Program-made: the position numbers and the translations under genes
The notes under the pieces: model-generated
Seen by the model: the letters and a program-made list of their open reading frames with translations, nothing else
Told to the model about the DNA's origin: nothing
Database searches by the model: none
In this document: piece by piece, positions 21,201-34,589 of the stretch
Position numbering within the stretch: the stretch's first letter is position 1
Layout of the letters: each line of letters opens with the position of its first letter
Assembly: GCF_001039355.2 (NCBI RefSeq)
Contig: NW_019775806.1
Coordinates: 1-58,918, forward strand
DNA from: Lingula anatina
Lineage: Eukaryota > Brachiopoda > Lingulata > Lingulida > Lingulidae
Length of the DNA stretch: 58,918 nt
Reading direction: 5' to 3'

Positions 21201-24200
21201 ATTGTTTTTCAGGACCTTGGTGCCAGGTGCTGTGGCAGTGGCCAGGCTGGGTGTAATGGTGTCTGTAGAAATAAAGTGCCAGGCTGTGTGGACTTGGGGC
21301 AAATAGAGATAACTGTGGGGGACAAGTGTTGGGTGAGGCCCACCAGTTTGGCAGATACATTCACCATCATGAATACTATGCTAGCACAGGGGAAAACTGT
21401 CAGACCTTTCCTGGGAAACACTTCTGTGGGTAAGGACATTTTGGGATGTACATGAGTACAGACAGTTTGGGATTTTGGTGTGGACAATTTGGGATGTGGG
21501 TATAAAGACAAGTTGGAAATGGAATAAAACTTGGACATTTTGCTCTTTTCAGCTCCTTAGCACTTTGCCAGCTATATTATATTAATTATGTGCACCTATC
21601 TAAATGTCACAGCATATAATGTATGGCTGTACATGATAAGATGATGTTTAAGATAAGAATAATATGGGCCAGAAATATACATATTAAAAAGCTATTTTGA
21701 TAAATAGGTGACAAAAAGATTTAGCTTATCAGCTAGTGGCTGTTTATTGTGCCTTCCATAATGTATTATTGTTCACCATGAATGTTACAACAAAAAATAG
21801 AGTTGATAATAATGTTACAAGTGCAATTTTTTGCATGACATGCCATTGTAAATGCTAGTTTTAGTTTCATGAAAAAAAACAAGCTGTTTGTACATTTTCT
21901 TTATGGTGGCACTGTTTAGATGACATAAAGTTGTTTTCATTTTCTGTATTTAGTTCTGTGATAATCACTGCAAAAGTGTTATAATTAAGAGGTGAATGAA
22001 TAGATAAAAAAAACTGATCAAAATTAGTGATAAACCTTTTGTAAGGAGTGTAAGACTTGGTTGGAATTTAACCCAGATTAAATGACTGGTGGATGCAGGA
22101 TTTCAAGGAAGGGCTTTTTTAGTGCTCTTATGGTCTAGATCTTTTACGTTAATTGTCAAATTGTAGACTGAAAGAATATATTGATATTATTCCAGGCATA
22201 TTCAAAGATGATGGTCCATTTGATGTTTATATTGACCTGAAAGGTGTGGAAGAGCTCTACAACATCTCGGTGTGTACCTTAGAATTATGTTACTATTAGA
22301 ATTTAACACATGCACATTGTATTTAAATTCGGGTTTGACATTTATAAGCACCATTTGAGAATCACACTATTTGTGTATAAATGAATGTACCAACATGTAC
22401 ATGTAGTTATACAAAGTATTGTTGAAATGTAAGTTACATACATTTTTCAGTACATTGCATGTACTTGAATTTATCAGATGAACTTTTATTTAAAGGGTTT
22501 TATTGTCTTTAGAGTCTGAATTGGGAAATTAAAGGAGCTTTACAGGACATGAATGTGACTGTTGGGGATTTTCAAATGCTTTGAGAGAGAGACTCTAGAA
22601 TTTATTTTTAATGGAAAAATGCGGGAGTGGCCCTTGAATGTACCTTTAGAATAATATAATAGCTACCCTTTTATTCTGAACAGCAAACCAAATCAGTGAC
22701 CTTTGGTTCTAATGTGAGCTTGTCTGCAGTGAAGGAACTGGTGCAAAAGTTGTCCATACAGCCTGGTTATGGCTACTGCAAAGGTTTGCTGCACCATCTG
22801 GATCTGGTGGCCAGTAAATCTGTCAGAGATGTAAGTACTATATATAATTACTCAAGGAATTCAAATAGCACAAATTCATTTTGATAATATTTCCTTATAG
22901 AATTATGCTATAATGTAATAATTTTATTCTGTTACTTTTCTTCTAGTGTGGAAGCTGGGCTGGTAATGTGATGATGAAGCAAAAGCATCCAGATTTCCTT
23001 TCTGATGTCTTTGTCATCTTGCAAACTGCAGGAGGTGTTCTCAGCATTGGTAGGCCAGGAGTAGTTCCTGAATTTTTAAAATGAAATTTTGAGTTAAATA
23101 TTATGATAAGTATCAAGTCATCATTTTAAGATTTTATTTGTTCATTAATTAACACTATAAACCTGTTGAGGGAGGGTTTTTTCTTGGCTAACTTAATTTA
23201 TTTTATATTATATATTTTATATACATTGTTAGTAAAGTGTTTCATCTTTTATAGCAGTTAAGAGAGGTTTATGTATATGTTGCCCATGAAAAGACAGGCT
23301 ATGTTTAATGCCTCTTTAGGTGACGGCAGTAAGGTGAAGACAGTGAGTCCTGTGGAGTTACTGAAGGAGGACATGGATGGCAAGTTGTTGTTGAGTTGTG
23401 AGCTGCCTCCAAGAGATGACAGCTACTTTGTGCACTCATACAAAGCAATGCCAAGGTCAAGGGTGTGTAAGAGAATTTTTATAGCATTGACAGATATGTA
23501 TGATAGATTATTTTTATTATTGTTTGTAATAAGTACTTAAGAGCGTGGCATGATGTTATTCTTAAATATTTTTGAAAAAGGAATGTTTTTTTTTTAATTA
23601 TTAAATCATCAAATTTTAGTATGCAAAGGAAATACAAGAATGAAATGAATTTATGATATTTTAAAAAGTATTTGTATGCTGTGCTCTCTTCCAGTTTTCC
23701 CATGCTTATGTGAATGCAGGTTTCATCATGAAGGTTGATACTGCTAACAATTATACAGTGGTTGAGAAGCCAATGGTGATTTTTGGAGGCTTTGGTGCTC
23801 ATTTGGTAAGTCAAAACATTTCTCACTTTTCTTTTGTCCTTTCTTTTTTTTTTGGGGGGGGGGAGGTGCCATTAAACTCCATTTTAAATATTTTGTTGAA
23901 GAGAGTAGTCTTTAATTTTTTAGTATTGGAATTTCAGAACAGAGCAGATCAATTGGAAACATATCTTAATGGAAAGAGCCTGCTTGATCCAAATGTGTTG
24001 ACAGGTATTATGACATTTATATTACCAATTGCTTAGCTGAAAAATGTATAAACATGTAGTTCTTCAAGTTCAGTTTTATGTACTTTGTAACTTTTCCCCA
24101 TGTAAATTGAGTTGTGATAACTCAGAAGAAAATTTGTTGTGTGAGATTATCATTGCAAAAGTTTCAGTGGACATGACAGTGTTTTGTTCACTGCAGGAGC

Positions 24201-27200
24201 TCTGTCTGTCATTGAGAAAGAAACCCAATCCACTGCAGACTATGTGTCAGCAAGTCCAAAATGTAGAACTGAACTGGCCCAGGCTTTTTTCTATAAGGTA
24301 ACTTCACTTTGTATAAGGCAAGGGTATTATTATTTATATAGAACAAAATTACACAAATTTAACTCACACAATCTCAGTGCTTTTCTGTTTAGGAGTATCA
24401 TGTACAAAGTCTATTAATGCTGTCGGTTCAAGTAATGACCTGCAAAGAGTGACAATTAAACCTAATAAACCATTTTCAAAATATTATAGTACCTATTCTC
24501 CTGTGTTTGCAGTTCCTTCTCAAAGTATGTGAAAACAAGATACCAGCCAACCTGAAGAGTGGGATGGCCAACCTTGACCGTGCACTCTCTGAGGGTCAGA
24601 GGAAGTTCCCAACTGACCAACAAAGCTGGCCTGTGAACCAACCATTAATGAACACACATGGCAAGACACAAGTAAGGGACACCTGTTTCTGTAATTACAA
24701 AACTATTCTAACAGATTTTGTGATATCTCAACACTTTAATTTTAAGTAAAAATTAAATAATAAGTTTATCAAGTTTTAAAGAAAATATCAGTGTTTTATG
24801 TGATTTATCCACTCATAAATTGAATGCCCAAAGGTTCTCTGGTTTGAGCTAATGAAATATTTTGCTCAGAATCATTTTGACCTTATAGACTGTAAGGAAT
24901 GTGCATGTAGGTGTAGTGAGCAAGATATAAGTGTATTGGAATGATAGCTCTTTTGGGAAAAATTAACATATACAAAAATGGATGTAAGAAGTGAAGATTA
25001 CAACAAATGATATGTTTTGTGACCCAGCTACCACTGTAGTAAAAAAATTTGCCTGACCTTACTCATCTCACTATCCACGATGATATGAACTTTTCTAGGA
25101 TTCTATACAATACAAATCTTATAATCAACATTTTGGTCCTTGTCAGACTTCAGGTGAGGCAGAGTATGTGAATGACATACCCACTATGCCAGGGGAGCTC
25201 CATGCAGCCTTGGTCATAGCTGGAGTGGGGAATGCCAAGCTGGACAGCATGGATGCCACAGAGGCATTGGTGAGTTGTTGTAGAAGGTGGATAAATGATA
25301 CCATGCGCTTCAGGTCTCATGGGTGTCAGCTTCTTCGTTTTTCAAACCTCATGTGCTTTGACTGTCAGTTGCAAGTCTGTTTGATGTTAGCCTGGATGCC
25401 AATTGCAGACAGGCATGCACTTGTCTAGATTTCATGGCAGGAGGGCATATGATGTAATAGACATATCAAACATTCGCAATTAGTGCAGTAAACTTCAATC
25501 ACTATCAAGCAATTGTCTTAAGTTCAGATGCAACAAGTGAGCATGAACAGGACTTTTTAAATGAAGAGGCTGACACATGTTGCCAATGAAACTGTTGCTA
25601 AATAGGCAAATAAACTCTGAATGGTCTGTTTTGTAACATTTGCTATTATGTGTATCTTTAAGATACAGCTTTGTTAGTCATGTTGTCGTGTGTATCACCA
25701 TGAAATAAAAAAGAAATTAAGTAAATGATTATTTTCAATGAGAAAAGGTGATTATTCTTCCTGTACTGTACCTCAGTATCAGCCGTCACTGTTGAAAATA
25801 ATGAAAAAATACAAAAAAAAGTATAAGTCTACAAATGACTATTTTGTTCACATATTTACCAGTACTTTTTAAAAATTAGAATTTACTTATATGCAGAAAA
25901 TGCCAGGAGTTGTGAAGTTCATTACAGCAAAAGACATTCCTGGAGTGAACAGCATTGCCCCCAAAATAATGGAACCTGAAGAGGTAAGAAATAAAAAAGA
26001 GAAATATTTGCATATGATATTAAATTTTGATTTAAGGTGTTTGTAATATTTTGAAAAATAAACTTGTTTTTGTTAATGAAACTTTTAGAATCTCTGAATG
26101 GCCTTCCTTATAAATAGAATAGTATATATTTTTTATGTTTAATTTATTTTAGTGTTTGGTGTCTGAAGACATCTTGTATGCAGGACAGCCTGTGGGAATA
26201 ATTGTTGCAGGTATGAAACATATAAAAATATGCATAATATCTTAAAAATTGCTTCATCAAATTAACACTCAGGGATAAAGAAAACGTGCTGATGAAAGGT
26301 ATTTTATTATCATGGTGTGTGCAATTTGGATTTATTTACTCCTCATTCTTAATGCCAGACCTCTATAAAATAATAGCAGATGAAAATTCTGGGGGAAATA
26401 TGTTTCAATTTTTATTTTAGAATCACAGCTTATTGCTGATGCTGCAGTCAAGGCAGTGAAGATTACATACAAGGATAAAAAGACCCCAATTCTGACCTTT
26501 GAAGATGCCATCAAGCACAAATCCTTCTACAAGGACCCAGAAAATGAAATCACCATTGGAGATACAAAAGGTACATAGATATATACATATATTTAAAAAT
26601 CCTACAAAACCTCTAACACTTTCAGAAGATATAGATCTGTGTGTCATAATAATTGCCTCATACTGTTCATTTATTTGCTGGCATGTTGAATGCCCTGCAA
26701 GTGTACTCTTTCTGTAAATTTATCATCTCATGTCATTTCAGCTGCTCTGGCCACTGCCCACAAGGTCATCAAAGGAAACATTGAAGTGGCCACCCAGGCA
26801 CACTTCCCTATGGAGACACATGTACGTTCATAGTATTTTGTGTTGTAAAGTGTAGTGTAGTGTAGAGTAGCGTAGTATAGTGTAATGCAGTGTTATGTAC
26901 ATGTAGTGTAGTGTAGCATAGCATTCAGACCGTTGATGTCTGACGGTTCATATGTTATTTCATATATCATGTACTAAAAGATATATAATATAATTTCACA
27001 ATATTTAATTAAATGCAACCTGTAGTTTTTATAAATAAATGGAAGTATTGTTTTTATTGGTAATAAGCCTGTGTTTCTAAAAGTGCTTTTTGTTAAACCT
27101 ATATAAGAGGTTCTTTTTTTTAAAGTGCACTGTTACCATCCAACTACAATGTACATGTATATCTAGTGACTTGGACGCAAATATGATGAGCCTGTGTTTA

Positions 27201-30200
27201 TGTTCTTTACAGATCTGCCTGACAGTTCCCAAAGAAGATGGCTACAATGTCTACGCTGCTACACAGTGGATGGACTTCGCACAAAATGCAGTAGCACAGG
27301 TGTTGGGGGTGCCTTGTAACGAGTAGGAAATTTGTTAATTATGACTTAATATTACACAGTTGTAGTCTACATCTAAGTTTAAATTTTACAATTTAGGTTT
27401 TTATACTGTTAAGTTTTCGTAGGAAGAATGTATTATCATCTGCATATCCCCTCCTTTTGGTTTACTTAAAGACACACGAAGATATATGGAACCAGTAGCA
27501 TTTAGCTATCCAGAAATTTCAACACGTTTCCCTTTTTTATCAAAATATACCAAAATATTTCACAGAATTGTGATCTATAAACCAGTGTCTGAGTTTTAGG
27601 TTTGCAATTTTTTTTAGTTTGACTCATGATTTAGGTAAGGACTGGTGCATTTCACAAATGACATTTAGGATTAGAAATTGAAACTTGAAAATAGGTTCAC
27701 AGATTGTCATTGTTTAATGGTTTTGGACAGGACACATATTGGAAATAAAGGGAAAATTCCCAAGATTTTTATTTTAGGTCTAGTGGACAAAGTATGCACA
27801 TGAACAGAAGTTGATAATATGTTTCAGTGTTAATATGGAAGTGAGAAGACTGGGTGGTGCTTACGGTGCAAAAATTTCTAGAAGCTTCCATACAGCCTCA
27901 GCCAGTGCCCTTGCTGCACACCTGTTACAAAGGTAAAAATAATTAAAATGAATAAGTTAACCCTAAAAAATTATTGTGATAATACTGTGTATCGTTATAC
28001 AAAAATACATCAAAATTCACTAAATAACCTATTCTGTTCAGCATTTTTACTGAATTTACATTTTACTGCTTTGCTGTCTTGTTTTATAAACTCAATCTCT
28101 CATATTTTCTGTTACAAAGATGAGGAAATAATACTGTGCAAAAAGATTCCTCTGTTTATCAAAGATTAATTTAGTAATACAGAAGATTGCAGTTTTATTG
28201 AATTAATTTCACTGTAGTTTAACACTTCTTTTCTTACAGACCTGTCCGCCTGTTAATGACTATGAACACAATGTTGGAGTCCTGTGGCAAAAGGTTCCCC
28301 TACTATGCTGAGTATGAGGTAATGAGAGGTGAAATGTAAAATTACTCTCCACCTGCACTGGAACTGTTGATTGGGAATTCAATTTCAGTTTTAATTAGTA
28401 GTAGTAAGTCTAGAGAGAAAAAAATCACCCCAGAGGTTTATTTATTTATTTATTATTTTCTCTGTTGTCAAATAAAATTGACTTGCTGAAATGCATAATA
28501 CACTTTATAATGCAGTGATTAAGTAGTACATGCTCATAAATTACAAAGATGCAGTGTCAATTATCTAAAATGATAACAGGATTCCACAGTGTATGTTGAT
28601 GTATGTTGTAGGTTGGAGTGAGTGCAGAAGGCAAGCTACTGGCTGTAGATGCTAAGATCTATGGTGATTGTGGTTCCAATCGCAATGATTCCACCATCAA
28701 GCATACCATGGGGGTCATGGACAATGGTATAGTGTGCATTTAAGAAGAATTTGATAAATAAATGATAGTTGACGATTAATGATTATCAGTAGGATTCTTG
28801 TAGTCTATTTATAATATTTTTTATAAATTTCTTGTTGTTTATATGTTGATAGTCCTTCTGTTATTAATATTTTCTGTACACTGTTTATAGTTGGAAGCAT
28901 TTATTTTTATCCTGGATTGTCACAGTGACAAAAAGTATCGTTTGGAATTTTGGAAGGGACTTTTTGTGGTAAAATAAATAGAATGCAGTATCAAGATGTT
29001 ATTTTGATGTTGTATGCTTCTGTAGGTATGCTAGTTTATGACCATGAACGGAAGCTTTTCCTCAGCTAATGTAATTTTTATGTACTGTTTTCTTTAGATT
29101 TTTTTAACAATTGTTCTCTATTCCAGCTTACCAGTGTGATAACTGGCACACATATGGAGTGACTGTAAAGACCAACACACCACCCAACACTTACTGTAGA
29201 ACTCCAGGTGAGTAGAAACATTCAAATTTTGTTAATGCCACCTTTTCCTTTTCACAAGGTTTTATGTTGTGATGCCTATAGTATACCATGATTTTATCAT
29301 GATTTAGTGATAAGTCTTCACAGAATATAAGATGATGAATTTATGGTAATAGAAGTTGAAGTCAGTGATTTTGTTTCTTTTGTAGGCTATACACCAGCCA
29401 TATTCATCATGGAGAGCATCATAGAACATGTGGCCAAGGCACTGAACAAGGATCCAGTGGAAATCCGTAAACTCAATTTGTACAAGGAAGGAGAGGTGAA
29501 TTAATATACTTTTCAATAACTATGAAAATACATTGTGCAGTCTTTTCTATTTATTAGGTATCACTAATACTTCAGTTGATTATAAAACCCTAAAAGAACT
29601 TTTGAATTATCTTATATGATTAATTGGAAATATTTTTGTCATTTTTTATGAAAATGCTGGATTTCCACTGGTGAATATTTTATTCCATATATGAAGATGT
29701 GCACAAGAGGGAAGGCATGCCATTTTTCACACATTTAGAGGGATTTACCTTTCTTTTCTGCCTTTTGACAAAGTAATGTATTTCAACTAACCATATTGGA
29801 CATTTTCAAGTATTTGTATCTAGAGGTCCAACTGATTCACACAGTTCTGTTATTTCAGACTACTCTACGCAAAGAGGTTCTGCAGTATTGTAGTGTGTCC
29901 AAAGTCTATGACCAGCTGCTGAAGTCAGCAGATGTGCAGGCCAGGGCACAGAAAGTGGCTGACTTCAATAAGGTAGGTTGTAACCGCCTTTTGGAGTTTC
30001 ATTAGTGCTTCAGTGTAAAGCTGTAAGATTTGTTACATTTTAAAGAAAGAACCTACCTCTTTTCATTTTCTTACTATAAAGCACATTTATTTAATACAGT
30101 GATATTTTCTCTTTTATTTATTGTAACATTCAGAACAACCGTTGGAAGAAGCGTGGCATGTGTGTTATGCCCATGAAGAATGCTGTGTCCTGGAACTGGT

Positions 30201-32753
30201 ATATGGGCAATGCATTGGTCAATATCTTCAACCATGATGGCACAGTGGCTATTGCACATGGTGGTATAGAGATGGGACAAGGTATCAACACCAAGGTACA
30301 GGAGTTCCAACTAAGAACGGCTTTTTTTTACAAAAATAAGAAAGACAAACTGTTTTTTATTTTATTATGATACATGCTTTTTTCATTAAATGTAATTTGA
30401 AATACAGGAGTTTTTTAGTTACACATTTTGCTTGCAAATTATTCCCCATATACATGTATACAGTTTATATATAGTATGAAAATGGTATGAAATATATAGA
30501 TGGATGTGGGACATTTTAAAGTAACAGCATGTTATACTTAATATAAGTAGACTATGTGATAATTTTTCTTCAAAGATAATGTTTTGAAATACAGTTTTTG
30601 ATCAATTGCATGTTACAGGTAATTCAAGTAGCAGCACATACCTTGGGCGTCCCAATAGAGTTGGTTAAGTGCAAGCCAAACAGCTCCATGTGTAATGCCA
30701 ACAATATTGCAACGGGTGGGAGCATCACCAGTGAAATGTCCTGCAAGGTAATGCCACTCCCAGCTGTTATTTTAAAATTTGGGAAGGGGGGGGGGGCAAA
30801 ATGATTATCTGTATTGAATATAATTCTTACTGGATCTAACTCTAACTAGGTTGTTGCATTGCTACCACAGTAAAATGTTCTTGTTTAATAGAAACTGCCC
30901 CTCATTATATTATTTTATTTTGTGTAACAATAATTATAAAACCTTTACTGATTTTAAGGCTGTGTATGAGTGCTGCAAGACATTGAAAGAAAGGTTGGAA
31001 CCAATCCAGCAAAACCTGCCACCTGACACTCCATGGCCACAGATAATCCAAGCAGCATTTTGGCAAAAGGTGGATCTGTCAGCCAGATATTAGTAAGTGA
31101 AAAATGAGAATTAAATGCAAGAAATTCCAGAATATGTTATTGTTAAAAAATGTATATGCATGTGCATGTTATGTAAGACAAAAACTCAAAAGAAAACAAT
31201 TTATTGCAGCGTTGCTCCCCGCGGCTCTGGGCCTGATTACTTTGTGTATGCTGCTGCATGCAGTGAGGTGGAACTGGATGTTCTAACTGGAGAAACAGTG
31301 GCACTGAGAACAGATATTTTGTATGACTGTGGAAAAAGGTGAGCAGAGAAAACCCAAATTTATATGAAATTTAAATATAATTTGTTTATATAATAAACAA
31401 ATTATATATAATTTATCAGAATTAAATGATGAATACTTTTTATTTTAGATTCATGTTGCTGTTTTCAAAATCTAAATAAATGCCTTTAAAGGTGTGATAG
31501 ACATTTACTTTGTTAAATTTGCATTTAAAGTGTCACGATAAATTATTTATTAGATGAGTTGTAGCTTATTTTTAGCTGTGGTGTTGATTTGGATGCACTC
31601 ATTTCTTATTTCAGTCTTAGCCCAGAGATTGACATTGGTCAGATAGAAGGATCTTTTGTGATGGGTTTGGGCTACTGGATGACAGAAAAGACCAGATTCA
31701 ACCTGGAGACTGGAAGAAACATCACTCATGGAACATGGGTATGGAAATCATTTCATCAGCAAGATTCAAATTATTATTTTTCACCTTATACTAGACTTTT
31801 CCTTTATCTCAAACAATTCTTGTCATGTGGGTTTTTCATTTGTATTTGTTTGAATTAATATGATGATTGCTAACTTAAATCTTAAAGTGATGAACATAAT
31901 TCCAATTCTATAAGTGAGTGAGTTATGTCTCTGCTGTTTAGACTACTGTACTAACAGTTTCCTTTTAGTAAAGTTACTTTTTCAGTTATATAAAAAATGC
32001 CCTTTTGTCATAGAAGTGTCCATGTTTTAATTTATGCCACTAATTATTTTAAGGAATACAAGGTGCCCCTGGCTAAAGACATCCCCAGGGATTTCAGAGT
32101 GGAACTTCTTGATGAAGCACCTAAACCAGTAGGGTTCATGGGATCTAAAAGTAAGGGAAAATGTCTATCCCTAGTTAACTAAAATTGAAATAATTATTTT
32201 TGTAATTTACATCTCTTATGAGCATCAGTGTGTTTGATAAATTTTAATACTTGATTTCCATTGATGAAAAAATTATTTTTAACTTTATACTTCAGCTGCT
32301 GGAGAGCCACCACTTGTTCTCAGTATGTCTGTACTGTTTGCTGCCAAACATGCTGTGCAGGCTGCCAGAGCAGACATTGGGAAAGACAAAGAATACTTTG
32401 CTTTGAGTAAGTGGACCACTAGTGTCTGAATTTACTCCAAGTTATGTCAAAATTTCTTTAAAAGGACTGCTAATTCCAATTCTCAAGTTTATGTTTTAGT
32501 GAGATTTCATTTCCACTGATAAGTTGGTTGTATTTTTAACATATAAGGGTGGATGCTTAATATTTTACATCTCTGATTCTAATTTTTTTTTTAGGAGGTG
32601 GGGTAGTTTTTATATTTTCCTTTTAAATTAATGTTGAACCAATGATATGATGAAGAATTAATTTCTTTTTACTTTCCAGATGGCCCTGCAACTGCAGAGG
32701 CCCTGCAGCAAGCCTGCCTTGTGGAGCCCAAACACCTGACCTTGAAAGCCTAA
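18219..32753 (+). CDS. Xanthine dehydrogenase/aldehyde oxidase family molybdo-flavoenzyme, aldehyde-oxidase-like
   Basis: A cytosolic hydroxylase passing electrons from a molybdopterin centre through two 2Fe-2S clusters to FAD. Thirty-four exons read in phase to TAA at 32751-32753, about 1290 residues (family about 1330). Exon starts include 18219, 18660, 19275, 19872, 20424, 21213, 22196, 22684, 22947, 23320, 23695, 23938, 24197, 24513, 25147, 25897, 26153, 26421, 26742, 27213, 27828, 28240, 28612, 29127, 29386, 29859, 30134, 30619, 30959, 31210, 31615, 32054, 32296 and 32680. Numbering from the candidate first exon: cluster cysteines 56, 61, 64, 86 and 126, 129, 161, 163; FAD-domain GNTSVGIF; Moco-domain MGQGINTK and catalytic GEPP (Glu1234). 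Glu802 and Arg880 of bovine xanthine oxidase are replaced by Ile787 and His863, and no FFxxYR NAD-site motif is seen. It is therefore unlikely to be a true xanthine dehydrogenase. Poly(A) signal at 32808-32813. Confidence 0.95.
19973..20297. mobile_element. Foldback MITE with 11-bp flanking duplication, in a molybdoenzyme intron
   Basis: The inverted ends contain TAGTGGGCTTGATTTGGTCT and, on the other strand, TAGTGGGTTAGATTTGGTCT, and continue through TTAAAGTGCAATTTAA. ACTAGATCATA occurs directly outside both ends (19962-19972 and 20298-20308), as expected for a target-site duplication. A 9-11 bp duplication fits the Mutator-like superfamily. No coding capacity. Confidence 0.85.
20557..20871. 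mobile_element. Terminal-inverted-repeat MITE in a molybdoenzyme intron
   Basis: The ends are AGGCCTACCCAACTACCAGA and its reverse complement; the match extends for about 28 bp with one mismatch (CTCGGCAC versus CTCAGCAC). Internal arms ATCTCGAGTTCACCGGTAGATCGGACC and GGTCCGATCTACCGGTGAAAT also pair. It is GC-richer than the surrounding intron, which suggests recent insertion. Confidence 0.9.
26845..26925. repeat. Degenerate TGTAG pentamer minisatellite
   Basis: Tandem GTGTA/TGTAG units with drift (GTGTAGTGTAGTGTAGAGTA and so on), split by an ATGTACATG palindrome, in an intron of the molybdoenzyme gene. Confidence 0.8.
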
Positions 32754-34589
32754 AGACACAAGAGGCTGGAATGTGGAGTGGGCAGTCTACATCTTATGCA
32801 TTGAAAGAATAAACACTCCGCCAATTAATTTTGCCCATGTGCATCTTTTATATTCCAAGTCAAAAAAGTATTTCAGGATATCCTTGTGATATAGGACAAA
32901 GGGCAGGGATGATGAGTTTTCAGTAATATTTTTCATTGAATGAAAAACCATAGGTAATACATAGACAAATTTATTGAAAATGAAGCCTTATATTGTCATA
33001 TTTACTCCTATGCCTTTTTTTCAAAATTTGATACCAGAACAAAACAGCAAGAGAAAATGGCATATATTTTAAGCATGATTCAAATTTTAATTGTTTTATA
33101 TATTCCTTCCACATTCCAAGTTTTCATATGTTTTCTTATATGTTATTTTTCTTTTATTATAAATCCTTAGCTTTTAAATAATTTTCATATTTTAACATTC
33201 ATTGAAATATTGAATAGAAAACATTGAGCGTTATAAAGGAAAGCACTTGTATCTGGAAAAGTATAAATTACAAGAATGGAGCTATTCATATCCCAGCACA
33301 AATGAGATCTATTTAATTGGATGCTTGTGTGATAGAAATTGTAAACTAATTAAATGGAAGATGGCCATTAAGTGCATATCTTTTTAGTGCCATTTGAAGC
33401 CTATCTGTATTCTTTACAAATACAATATCAACCACAATTAATCCAGTGTACAACGTTATAGACATCTATTTAAGTGGAAACTTGTGTGACATTTCAGAAC
33501 TTTTTAACTACTAGTATTTAAATGGAAAATTTTGCCATTTAGTATCTATTTAATGCCATTTAAAGAATATATATATATATATCTGTATTCTTTATGTACA
33601 AATGCAGTTGCTTGGTCTAAAGTTTGAACTTTCTATAAGAAGGGAAAAGGGAGCCATTTTGATGGTTTTGAATGAAAAAAATGTTTAAAGTGGGTCTTAC
33701 TGATTTAGCCAGTTATTTTGAAGATGAATATTTCTCTGAATCTTTGTCTTATTTCTCATAAATACCAATTAAGAAAAAATATATCAAAAGTGCAATGTCT
33801 TTTTGCATCTCCATTTCTCACCATTACTGTGCAGCAAGTAGTATCCATCAAGCAAACTATAATTGGCTAGAAGTGTAGGGACAACTGCTTGTGACATCTT
33901 TCAAGCAAGTGAGGTTCATAATAACTTGTTTTTGAATTATTTTTTATTAACTGTTGCCCCACAGGCCAATTTCGCTTTAGATTATGTTCTCCAAACAACA
34001 CTGATGCCTTTTATTTCTGCACATTTCAGTATGACCCACTTTGAATAGATTTATCATTAAATGTGGACAGTGTTACAACAGTATATAACATATTTGTTAT
34101 GTTAACAGAGCCCAAATATAAAAAAGAATAAAACTGTAGATTCACAAGCTATGCTAAATGTTTGCATTTTTCTCAAAAAAACTAAGCTTTGCAAGCATTT
34201 CCTAATGGAATGAATCAATTTAGCCAACTGAGCTTAACTTATAAAACAGTTTTTTACATTTAATCAAGTTTACACAAGGCATGACTTGCAAAATCACATA
34301 ATTCCATTGTTTTTAATTCAGTCCTTCAGGCACACCTGAACTTCTGGCCAATAGGTGTTGGTGCCAATATTCAGATTCCAAGCTCGTGTCTATTACACAG
34401 AGCACATTACAACACCTTGAATGTCCTCTATGAAGGGATCAAAATTTATTTACTGAAGGGCACATCAATCAGTAAAATGGAAGATACTTTTTCATAATCC
34501 TCATGATGTGTTTGAAAACTGAAGTGTAATCTAGTCAATCTCGGGTGTAATTTGTATCACAGACATATGTAACACACGATAACAAGTTT
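32754..34589. other. Molybdoenzyme 3' UTR and spacer to TSSC4
   Basis: AATAAA lies 55 bases after the molybdoenzyme stop. The rest is AT-rich and contains a diverged direct duplication (about 33307-33425 and 33466-33610) and a short (AT)n run at 33570-33582. AATAAA on the minus strand at 34450-34445 is a candidate poly(A) signal for TSSC4. I see no other gene. Confidence 0.6.
33307..33610 (+). repeat. Diverged direct repeat, unit about 120-145 bp
   Basis: Two copies share ATCTATTTAA, CTTGTGTGA, AAATGG followed by GCCATT, TAGTGCCATTTGAAG or TAATGCCATTTAAAG, and CTGTATTCTTTA in the same order, with small indels. The second copy carries an (AT)n expansion. This is likely an old local tandem duplication. 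Confidence 0.6.
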
